Below, piece after piece: positions 1 through 8,400 of a DNA stretch of 64,000 bases; positions within the stretch are counted from its first letter, which is position 1; every line of letters begins with the position of its first letter. A program made the position numbers and the translations under genes. Under the pieces are notes generated by a model. The model worked only from the letters and a program-made list of their open reading frames with translations. It had not been told where the DNA came from and did no database searches. Origin of the DNA: Frankia canadensis. Its GTDB lineage: Bacteria; Actinomycetota; Actinomycetes; Frankiales; Frankiaceae. The stretch covers positions 1 through 64,000 of the forward strand of contig NZ_FZMO01000334.1 in assembly GCF_900197875.1 (NCBI RefSeq). Direction: 5' to 3'.

Positions 1-53
1 GGTCGTCCGACCACATGTTGGTGGCCAGCTCGAGCGCTGCCGCGATCGCGATC
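1..53. repeat. 53-base direct repeat, copy 1 (window edge)
   Basis: These bases are identical to 852-904, offset 851 bases. The match starts at the first base of the window and stops abruptly after the palindromic GCGATCGCGATC stretch. The offset is not a multiple of three, so the LysM-protein frame enters this copy out of register with the internal copy. A contig-end assembly artefact is more likely than a biological duplication. Confidence 0.9.
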
Positions 54-2424
54 GGGTGGAGTCGTTGTCAGGGCCCGGCGGCCGCGCGTCGACCGGGCCG
101 GCGGGCTGGGGTACGAGGCCGGAACGGGACGGTGTCCAGGGGACAGCGCCGGGCACCGTTCCAGGTCTTGCCGGTGGCCGGGTGATGTCGTCGTCCGTCC
201 CCGGCGCACGGGCACCGGGTGCGTGCGATGCCGCCCCGGCGGTCCCGGTACTCGGGGATGTCGTCCCGGCGGGGTAGGCGGCGCTCGATCCGCCGGCCGT
301 TGACTCCGCTCCGGCTGCCCCGGCCCCCGCCGGCGCCCTTCCGGCCGCTCCCGGCGGCACGGCGGCCGCGGCGGCTTGTGGCGAGGCCGGGGCGGCGGTT
401 GCCGGGTGACGGAACAGCGCGGCGATCGCTCGGTACTCGGCTGGGGCCACGCCCTGCGCCCACACGTCGACGCCGAGCACTCCGAGCGACATCCGTCGGT
501 CCGCATCGACGGTGAAACGCCACCGTGCCGCGGGGGAGTCGCCGATCGTCAGGATCCCGATGGCATGGCGGCGCCCCTGTGACATCCTGATCAGCCGGGC
601 GGTCTCGTTGTCCTCGGTCGGCTGCGCGAGGATGAGCAGGTCGGGGGCGAGCGCTCCAGGGTTGCCGGCGATGCGCTGGCCGGCCTCCAGCGGGAAGTCG
701 TCGCCGTCCTCGTCCGCGTCCGCGTCCTCGGGTCCTGACAGCTCGTCGAGCGCGTACCGAACGTCCGGCGCGGCCCACAGCCGTTCTGGTGCGACCTCCA
801 GAAGTTCGCCGAGCGCGTCGTCGGGCGGAAATCCGACGAAGCAGACGCGCAGGTCGTCCGACCACATGTTGGTGGCCAGCTCGAGCGCTGCCGCGATCGC
901 GATCTGTGTCGCGACCGCTCGGTCGCCGAGGAGGCTGATCACTCCTGGCGCACCTTCGATGTCCACCAGGATGCGGCTGCCGCCGTCGTCGTGCCCGAAG
1001 CTGACCAGCGCGGGGAACGGCGCCGGCACTCCACCCGGTGCCGACGGGCCCAGGTCCTCGCCGAGACTGTCCAGGAGTCCGGGGATCCGATCGATCCGCC
1101 ACGAGCCCGCCACCTCCCCGGGCACCCACGGCGCAGGAGGAGGTTGGGCCTCGGCCGGTGCCATGTGAAGGATCATGGTCTGGTCGGTGAGGATCGCCGC
1201 GTAGACGGGCGGGAGCAGGCGTCCCTGGGCGGTGAGGCCGGAGGCGAGGGCTCGAAGAGCGCGGTCGACGAACCTGGCCGCGTCGGGGTCCGCGGCGAGC
1301 AGCAGCGCCTGCTCCGCCGCCGTCGGTGCCGGCGTCGCCCCGGCTCTCCGCTCGGCCAGCGCGACAAGGACGCCGGCCGCGAGAAGCCCGGCGCCGGCAA
1401 GGCCCAGAAACTCCGGTTCCGGCGTGTGAAACGCCGAGATCGACACGGCCGGCGTCTCCCAGCCCGCCGACGCCGTGTCGCTGGCCGCGGGATCGGCCGC
1501 CGTGTCCACGTTCGGGCCGGCGCCAACGGCGTGCCGGCTGTGACCAGTCCACGTCTCCTGTCCGCCCCCGCCCACGCCGGAACCTGGCGGTATGGACTCG
1601 GGATCGTGGGACCAGGCGATGTCCCTGATCCTTCCGCCCGCGAATCCCCCATCCGCGTTGCCCGGCGGCAGAGCGCTGTCGTCGGCGTCATCGACGAGGT
1701 CGGCGTCGTCATCGAGCGTCGTCGCGGGATCGGCCTGACCGGCGGCCTCGGACCAGACGTTCGCGGCGTCGGGAACGTGTAGGACCCGCAGGCCCTCGCC
1801 CTGGGCGTCAGCGGGTAGGAGCAGCACCCATCCAGCGTGGATCAGGGAAGGTTTGGACAGGGTTCGCCCGTCGGGTTGGGTCCGGCCTTCGTTGAGGTCG
1901 AAGATCTCTCGGTATCGCAGGCCGTCGCCCAGGAACCGCTCGGCGATGCCCCACAGAGTGTCATGATGTCGCCCCTCGGCGGGGCGCACCTCGTATAGCT
2001 TGACCACCCGATCCCCGGGCATCAGCCGGCGGTGCTGGTCCATCACAGGACTGATCAGCTCGGGCCGGCTTCCCGGCCGGTCAGACGGCCATCCGGTCGT
2101 CTGACCGGTGGGCTGTGGACCGGTAGACGCGGCCTGCTCTGGCTCGGACATGACGCCGTGTGCCGATCCGGTCTCTGCCGGACCCGGCGTGTCAGCGCCG
2201 GGGCCGACCGTCCCAGCCGGCCCGCCGAACAGATCGTCGTCGTATCGGTCGTCGTAGCCGTCGCCGTGGCGGGTCACCAGGCCATCGACGGCATCATCCG
2301 GGTAGGGCGGCTCGAGGACCGGGCGGACGGTGGCGCCGGTGGCTGTTCCCACAGGGTTGCCGGATGCCCGCTGCGGCGTGACGCCGTGACCGTGGGCCGG
2401 GGCCGGCCGTCGCCTGACTGTAGG
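1..2424 (-). CDS. LysM-domain membrane protein, main part (partial; frameshifted from its N-terminus)
   Basis: This minus-strand frame is open from an in-frame stop at 2425-2427 down to the window edge, so the C-terminus is missing. It begins with an acidic Asp/Tyr-rich linker, followed by a LysM peptidoglycan-binding domain at about 2010-1860 (residues reading DTLWGIAERFLGD and YREIFDLNEG). After a low-complexity linker comes a hydrophobic segment near 1410-1340 and then a folded region. The pattern resembles the large LysM/BTAD-type membrane proteins of Streptomyces and Frankia. The matching N-terminal membrane part lies in the next frame (2294-2956). The natural reading therefore seems to need a one-base shift near 2400-2425. 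No independent start with a good ribosome site was seen. The family call is good; the exact role, perhaps cell-wall-linked signalling, is unknown. Confidence 0.72.
852..904. repeat. 53-base direct repeat, copy 2 (internal)
   Basis: Identical to window bases 1-53. This copy lies inside the folded part of the LysM protein and reads through normally as LGDRAVATQIAIAAAL followed by ELATNMWSDDL, so it is the authentic one. Confidence 0.9.
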
Positions 2425-2956
2425 TCATCGGGACGATGAGCGCCGTCGTGCCCGAGAGGAGTAACGCGGTGACGATGAGCCGGCGGGCGAGCGCCTGGGG
2501 CGCGCCACCGAGGGGAATACGCGGCGCGAGACCGCTTCCCCGCACCTCGGCCCGCCACTCCGCGATGAGGCACGCGAGGAAGTGCGCCCATGCGGCCCAG
2601 AAGAGCAGGGACACCACCGCGCGTGCCACGGCTCCGGCTCCGTCGCCGGCCTGGATCGGCGGACCGAGCGCCACGACGAGCAGCACGGGGACCCCGGCGA
2701 TCGCCATGACGATCGCCGCGAGTGCGGCAGCTGCACGCCGACGGTCCCTCGCCCGTTCGTCGCCGGTGGAGGTCGGCAACGACTGGCGCGCCGGGACTCC
2801 CCGTGCGGACGTGCTCACCAGCTCCGACTCGCCGGGAGGCCGGGGTGCCGGTCGGGAGGCCGGGGCGCCCGGCTCGGTGACCGGCGGCCGGAGGTGCCTG
2901 GAGCGAGCAGGCGGCTGGGACGGCGACGGTGCCGGGGGGAACGGTGATGGTGACAT
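2294..2956 (-). CDS. N-terminal membrane part of the LysM protein (frame ends after an apparent frameshift)
   Basis: This frame encodes a proline-rich N-terminus, then three hydrophobic segments: one starting ALAAIVMAIAGVPVLLVVAL, one around SLLFWAAWAHFLACLIAE, and one around IVTALLLSGTTALIVPM. That is the usual N-terminal layout of actinobacterial LysM/BTAD membrane proteins. After MTYSQATAGPGP the sequence turns arginine-rich and stops, while the adjacent frame continues with acidic protein-like sequence into the LysM domain. One extra base (or two missing) in the GGCCGGCCCCGGCCC run around 2398-2416 would explain it. The start chosen is the ATG at 2954-2956; an upstream ATG at 3031 is in frame but adds arginine/proline-rich residues. 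Confidence 0.6.
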   Translation of the reverse strand: MSPSPFPPAPSPSQPPARSRHLRPPVTEPGAPASRPAPRPPGESELVSTSARGVPARQSLPTSTGDERARDRRRAAAALAAIVMAIAGVPVLLVVALGPPIQAGDGAGAVARAVVSLLFWAAWAHFLACLIAEWRAEVRGSGLAPRIPLGGAPQALARRLIVTALLLSGTTALIVPMTYSQATAGPGPRSRRHAAAGIRQPCGNSHRRHRPPGPRAALPG

Positions 2957-3575
2957 GGATCGTCCCCGATCAGGTACAGGGTCGGGCGGACGAGCGTGCC
3001 AGTCGCGGGGCGGCGTTGGTCCGTGGGGCACGCCGTGTGGCGCTCATGCTAGGGCGGCGGCGACCGGAATTTCGTGTGAAGCAGTAGTTCCATGGCCTTC
3101 CTGTGACCATTGACTGGATCCGATGGTTGGGAAGACGTAGTTCTACCTGGCGGTGAACGGTGTGGTACTGAGAAGTGCGGCCGGCCGGCCGAGGCGGGGA
3201 AGTTCGCTGGGAGCGGTGCGCTGTGGGCATCCGGCCTCCTCACGCCGCTGCGCCGAGTGGTGACAGCAGGACGAACAGGTTGTAACCGTACCAGTGCGGT
3301 CGCGGAACGGGAGCGGTGGGGTGACGTATTTGACGTCTTCCCTGCACGATGAGCATCCATTACGCCTGATGGCCTTCGGGTTCGCTGGTTGGTCTTGCAC
3401 TGAGTAGTCATCCGTCCCCGATTGTCCGTGCTCGGAGTACTTCGCCGCGGCAGGCGAAGTGGGTCGGGAGGCGGGGCGATCCGGCGGCTGTCGGTTCGCC
3501 CCGCCGGTGCTCCCGAGCGGTACCACGCGCGCGGGCGACGGCTGTGGCACCGGTCGCGGGCTGGGGCGCGGCGGC
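2957..3575. other. Intergenic region between LysM gene and rpsD paralog
   Basis: About 620 bases with no convincing gene. The small ORFs on both strands lack family features and ribosome sites. The part at 3060-3160 is less GC-rich than its surroundings and probably holds the promoter of the leftward LysM gene. Confidence 0.5.
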
Positions 3576-4181
3576 TCAGCGTGCGTAGTACTCGACGACG
3601 AGCTGCTCGTCGCAGACGATCGGGATCTCGGGGCGGCGCGGCCGTCTCTCCGTGATCACGGTGAGTTCGCGTTGATGGACTTTTAGGTATGGCGGCGTGC
3701 TGGCCGTCGGGGCCGGCCCGTCCGCGATCAGTCGGAACGGGGGCGTGGAGCGGCTGCGGGGCGCGACCGAGATGACGTCGCCCGGCTGCACCCGCCGCCC
3801 CGGGCGGTCGACTCCGCGGCCGTTGACGTGGATGTGCCCGTGGCTGACGAACTGTCGAGCCTGGTAGATCGTCTTTGCCAGGCCGGACCGCCAGACGGTC
3901 GCGTCGAGCCGGGTCTCCAGGTCCTCGAGGAGGGCGTGACCGGTCCTGCCGGCGCTTCGCGTTGCCTGGGTGAACGCGGCGCGTAGCTGCTTCTCGCTGA
4001 TGTGGTATTGGAAGCGCAGCCGCTGCTTCTCGCGTAGCCGCTCCTTGTAGGGCGTCATCGTCACGCGGCGCTGACCGTGGACGCCCGGGGGGAACGGGCG
4101 CCGCTCGTAGTACCGCACGGCCTTGTCCGAGAGGGGCAGGCCGAGGCTCCGGCTCAACTTGACCACCGGCTTGTGGCGCAA
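3576..4181 (-). CDS. rpsD: 30S ribosomal protein S4, paralog type
   Basis: A 201-residue protein with the full S4 layout: N-terminal basic region, a [12 protein letters not shown] segment, the rRNA-binding S4 domain ([20 protein letters not shown]), and the conserved C-terminal end [15 protein letters not shown]4 binds 16S rRNA and starts assembly of the small-subunit body. The start is a TTG at 4179-4181, preceded by a strong GGAGGAG; the longer upstream frame is out-of-frame sequence of the divergent gene. Its surroundings (WXG100 genes, DUF2470-like gene) are not the usual ribosomal or alaS neighbourhood. Together with the iron box just upstream, this suggests a conditional second copy. 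Whether a main rpsD exists elsewhere cannot be seen here. Confidence 0.92.
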   Translation of the reverse strand: MRHKPVVKLSRSLGLPLSDKAVRYYERRPFPPGVHGQRRVTMTPYKERLREKQRLRFQYHISEKQLRAAFTQATRSAGRTGHALLEDLETRLDATVWRSGLAKTIYQARQFVSHGHIHVNGRGVDRPGRRVQPGDVISVAPRSRSTPPFRLIADGPAPTASTPPYLKVHQRELTVITERRPRRPEIPIVCDEQLVVEYYAR

Positions 4182-4195
4182 CGTCGTCTCCTCCG

Positions 4196-4214
4196 TTAAG
4201 TTAGGCGAACCTAA
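4196..4214. promoter_or_regulatory. IdeR/DtxR iron box
   Basis: The 19-base site TTAAGTTAGGCGAACCTAA matches the IdeR/DtxR consensus TTAGGTTAGSCTAACCTAA at 17 of 19 positions. It sits 15 bases upstream of the rpsD paralog start and 41 bases upstream of the divergent gene at 4255, so repression at this site could control both. An IdeR protein is encoded at 21310-21999. Confidence 0.8.
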
Positions 4215-4254
4215 GCAAGGGAAGCTTAACCACAGGTTGACCTGGAGGTATGTG

Positions 4255-4875
4255 ATGGCGGACCAGCGGCGAGGCGTGGACAGCGCACCGATCAGGGCTG
4301 CCAGATCCCTGATCAGGTCAGCGCCGTACGCGAGCCTGGCCCTGTGGGGTGGGCGGGTGGTGCACGGCCTGCGCTTCGTGACGACGGTCGAGTCGCTTCC
4401 AGGTGCCTTCTCCGGCCCAGTGGTGGTGCACGGCCATCCCGGTGTGTCTCCTGCCCATCCGGTGGTCGGCTCGTCGACGGCGCCCGAGCTGTCGCCGATG
4501 TCATCGGTGGTCGATGGCACCACGGCGTTGGAGGCGGCGCATCTCCTGCTGCTGGTGCCGACTGCCGCTGGGGCGTGGCCGCAGAGCGACGACATGGCCG
4601 CCCGGGTGAACATGTCTGGATCCGAGCCGAGTACGCGTCGTTGGGTGTCGGTGGCGCTCGGCGGTTGGGTAGCGTCGCTGCCCCCCGAGTTCTGCCGGGC
4701 GGCCGCCGTGCTTTTCGCTGAACGGCATCCGACGCCCGATTTGTTCGACCTTGGCACCGGCTGGACGATCCTGCGAATGGAGATCGCCGAGGCGGTGGTG
4801 CGCACCGACCGGGTCTGTGCGTTGCTCGACACGGAGGAGTCGATCGGGCTACTCGCCGGCGAACCTCGTGACTGA
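4255..4875 (+). CDS. DUF2470/PNPOx-like protein, probably iron-regulated
   Basis: A 206-residue protein starting at an ATG behind GGAGG. The N-terminal part ([20 protein letters not shown]) resembles the first strand and helix of split-barrel flavin/heme proteins of the HugZ type. The C-terminal part ([16 protein letters not shown] then [12 protein letters not shown]) resembles the DUF2470 region often attached to them, where it is linked to heme or iron use. The gene is divergent from the rpsD paralog across the iron box. A role in iron or heme handling is inferred from context and weak similarity. A longer frame starting at 4123 would run through the iron box and is not preferred. Confidence 0.55.
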   Translation: MADQRRGVDSAPIRAARSLIRSAPYASLALWGGRVVHGLRFVTTVESLPGAFSGPVVVHGHPGVSPAHPVVGSSTAPELSPMSSVVDGTTALEAAHLLLLVPTAAGAWPQSDDMAARVNMSGSEPSTRRWVSVALGGWVASLPPEFCRAAAVLFAERHPTPDLFDLGTGWTILRMEIAEAVVRTDRVCALLDTEESIGLLAGEPRD

Positions 4876-4896
4876 ACACCGGCCGGCAGCCACCGA

Positions 4897-5181
4897 TCAT
4901 CCCGCGTTCTGAATCTCGTTCTGGATCTCGGCGAGCCTGGCCCGCAGCTGGTCGAGCTGGGTGTGCAGATCGGTGAGGGTCCGCTCGTAGCTGGGCCAGA
5001 CGTTGGTCCGGAAGTCGGCCGCTCCACGTCCGTCCCAGTTCTCCGGGTCGGTGAGCACTCTGGCGATCGAGCGCAGCTCGTCGAAGTGGTGTAGCAGCGT
5101 GCCGTTGACGATCGAGGCGAGGTCCGAGACGGCGGATGCGGCCTCCGGAGTGCTACGGACGGTGATACCCGAGGTGGTCAT
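4897..5181 (-). CDS. WXG100-family protein (ESAT-6-like)
   Basis: A 94-residue all-helical protein with no signal peptide. A WDG turn ([11 protein letters not shown]) separates two predicted helices, the second reading [21 protein letters not shown]100 proteins form four-helix dimers and leave the cell through type VII secretion. It lies 43 bases after a second WXG100 gene and downstream of an EccC-type ATPase, so the three probably form one operon and the two small proteins may form a heterodimer. It ends in an Asn/Gln/Glu-rich helix; a clear YxxxD export motif was not found. Confidence 0.8.
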   Translation of the reverse strand: MTTSGITVRSTPEAASAVSDLASIVNGTLLHHFDELRSIARVLTDPENWDGRGAADFRTNVWPSYERTLTDLHTQLDQLRARLAEIQNEIQNAG

Positions 5182-5224
5182 CGCTCTCCTTGCTCTGGCG
5201 GTACGGCGGGATCGTCGGCGGTGG

Positions 5225-5494
5225 TCAGCTTCCCGCCGCCGCGGTCCTTCTGTTGATCTCGGCGATGCCGTGCGCGAGCTCGGTGAGGTCGGCGTGCAGA
5301 TCGATCAGCGCGCGCTGGACCTCCGGCCAGATCTGGCTGCGGAAGACCTGCGCCTTGGGGCCCTCCCAGAAGCGCGGGTCGGCCAGCGTGTTGCCGTGGT
5401 GGACGAGGGTCGTCGCCGTTCTTTGCAGATCAGGCAGCAGCTGACCCATCCGGGAGGCGGCTTGCATGGCTGCCGGAGTGGTGACCGTTCTCAT
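5225..5494 (-). CDS. WXG100-family protein, first of pair
   Basis: An 89-residue helical protein with a WEG turn (DPRFWEGPKAQVF), followed by a helix (WPEVQRALIDLHADL) similar to the neighbouring WXG100 protein. The start chosen is the ATG at 5492-5494. The stop of the upstream eccC lies at 5430, so the two frames overlap by 65 bases, unusually long for this window. It is probably a partner and substrate of the ATPase. Confidence 0.75.
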   Translation of the reverse strand: MRTVTTPAAMQAASRMGQLLPDLQRTATTLVHHGNTLADPRFWEGPKAQVFRSQIWPEVQRALIDLHADLTELAHGIAEINRRTAAAGS

Positions 5495-8400
5495 GACGCG
5501 TGGGCTCCCGGTTGTGGTTGGGTGCGGCGGTGGGGGACGGCGATGGTGGCCGGGCAACCTGCACGGGCCGCAGGCGCCCCCGCCGGACGAGAACCCCCCG
5601 CCCCGGCGGCACCGGTCCGCTGCCTGGACGGGGAAGGCGCGTTCCCAGGAGATCGCCGTCGGTCACACGCCTCGGCGCGAGTAGCAGACCGTGCTCCTCT
5701 CGGCGCACGTCGACCGTGAAGCCGCGGTACTGCAGAAGCAGATCCTCGGTTGAGCCAGCAATGATCAGAATCCCGCCGAGATCGCGTGCGCGTCTCCAGT
5801 AGTCGGCCAGCGCGCTGGCGGCTGGCTCCCCGACGAGCTCCGCATCGTCCACGAGCACGACCGGTGCCCTGCCCGCTGCGTCGATGGAGGGTGTTCCGTC
5901 AGCTCCAGCCCCTGGCCACAGCAGCCTCGTGACAGGGTGAAGCTGCTCCGGGGGATTCGGCCGGTTCTGCGTGGCATGCCCGGAGAGCGGGCTCAGGCCG
6001 GCGTCCAGCACGACCACCATGTTGCGGTGATCGATCAGGTTGCGCAGGGCGCAGGCTCGTGGCGTCACGGCGACGAGGGCCATACCCTGCCGCAACAGAG
6101 CCAGCGAGATGGTGACAAGTGTGGAACTGCGGCCGGATCGGGGCGGCCCTCCCACCACGAAGCCGGTGTCGTCCGAGAGATCGATCTCGACGGGGGAAAG
6201 ATCGTCACCACCCAGACCGAGCGGGACTCGGAGTCCGGTCGAGAGCAGCGGCGCTGGCCGGTCGCGTAGTGCTGCGGCCATCTCAGCCGCTGTCACGCGG
6301 GTGGGCAGTGCCTCCACGCGGAAAGGCCGCATGCCTCCCGAGGCCGGGACGGTCGCGGGGGCCAGGACCGAGGCCCGGGCCCCCAGCGAGCGCAGGGCCG
6401 CGGCCTGGCTGCGTCCGGCGGGCTCGCCATCGAGCAGTCCGACCTGCACCTCAACCGGCGTGGCGAAGCGTCCTCCGGTCGCCAGAGCTCGCCCCGCGGG
6501 CAGGTGTCCCGGCAGCGTCGCCGCGGTGATTCCCGCGAGAGCGTAGTCCGCGGGATCGGCCATGCGCAGGATCAGGCGTTCGTCGACGAGGGAGGTGAGG
6601 CGTCCCGTCAGCCCGCGCCGATCCGTGGAGAGGATGACCCGCAGACCGGCCCCGAGGCCCTCCCGCAGCAGCCGCATCAGGTCCTCAACCAGATCGCCAC
6701 CGTTCAGGTCCTCGAACTCGGCGAGGAATCCTTCGAATCCGTCGAGGAGCAGAAGAAGATACGGCAACGCGGCCCCGGGGCCCGCCGAGCGCCGAGCCTC
6801 GAGCAGGTCGGCGACACCGTCGACGGCAAAGCGGCGCCGTCTCTGGTCGACGACGGCGATCAGACGGGCGAGCAGGCGGCCGACGCGCTCGGGGTCGTCT
6901 CTTCCGACGAGTGCCCCCGTGTGCGGCAGTGCCGTGATGGCGGCCAGTGCTCCGCCCCCGCAGTCCAGGCCGTAGAGGTGAACGTCGCGAGGGGACAACG
7001 CGCCCGCGACCGCACCGGCCACGGCACGCAGCGCTGTGGAACGTCCGGATCGCGCCGCGCCCACGACCAGGAGGTGGCCGCCGTGTTCCAGATCGACGGT
7101 GAACGGGTCCTGCCGCTGCCGGTCGCAGTCGTCGACGAGTCCGATGGTCACTGGCCGCACGGCGTGAACCGCGGCCGCAGACAGGGGAGGAACCGGCGGA
7201 AGGGCGGACAAGGACAGGCGTTCGGGCAGGGGAGGGAGCCAGGGGCTCGGCTGGGAACCGATCCGCAGGCAGGCGGCTGCTTCGCGCACTGAGTGGACAA
7301 GGGCGGTCAGCTCTGTCGTCGGCGCGTATGACGTCGCCTCCGGCTCGGCAGCGTCGACGAGCGGTCGGAGATCGGGCCACGGAAGGCGGGTGACCTCCAG
7401 CCCCGCTGGCGTGACCAGGTCGTCCGGTGAGGGGGCGCTGGCCCAACCGGTCTGCACCACCGTGACCCGATCGGGGCCGCATCGCACCACGGCGCGTCCG
7501 GGTGTGCTCGGGTCGATCAGAGCGGCGTCCGGGCTGCCCACGACGTCCTCGCTCTCGGCGATGTCCGTTACGCGCAGGGCGACGCGGAGGTTGGTGTTCG
7601 CCCGGATCTCGGGCGAGACGACGCCGCTGGGCCGCTGTGTCGCCAACAGGAGGTGGAGCCCCAGGGAACGTCCGCGTTGGGCAAGGCCGACGAGACCGGA
7701 GACAAAGTCGGGTAGCTCCCGGGCCAGCGTGGCGAACTCGTCGACCACGAGGACGAGTCGGGGCGGAGTCGCCGCCGGCCGCTGCCCGGGTGGCAGCCGG
7801 CTGAGGGACTCGAGGTCCCGGGCGCCGTAACGGGCGAGCAGTCCCTCGCGCTGCCGCAGTTCGGCTGACAGCGACGTCAGCGCCCGCCGCACGAGATGTG
7901 GATCGAGGTCCGTCACGAGGCCGAGGGTGTGGGGTAGTCCTGCGCATTCGGCGAACGCGCTGCCGCCCTTGTAGTCGACGAGCACGAATGTCAGCTCGTC
8001 CGGACGGTAGGCGACTGCGTGCGCGGCGATGATGGTCTGGAGCAGCTCGGACTTGCCCGCTCCCGTGGTCCCCGCTATGAGCCCGTGCGGACCGTCAGCC
8101 TGAAGGTTCAGGGCGAAGACGGCCCCACCAGCGATGCCCACCGGGACGGGACGGCCACCGGTGGCGGGACCCGGGGATCCGGCTGATGCCCACCGAGCGG
8201 CGATCGCGGTGGCGGTCGTGCCATAGGGGGCCAGAAGCTCGGACAGGCGGACGGACCCGGGGAGCCCGGTGTCCTCGCTGATGTCCCGCAGCGGCGCGAG
8301 CGCGCGTGCGACCGACTCGCACCATCGAGAGGTGCCCGCCAGCCCAGTCAGACTTCTACGTCGGCCGGCGGGTCCGACGAGATCCGGCCGGACCCGCCGG

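Noticed and set aside
68-1552. Minus-strand ORF of 494 residues
   Set aside because: Very arginine-rich; the neighbouring frame carries the LysM-protein sequence with normal composition.
4182-5027. N-terminal extension of the S4 paralog on the minus strand
   Set aside because: It runs through the iron box and antisense to the DUF2470-like gene; S4 starts at the TTG behind GGAGGAG.
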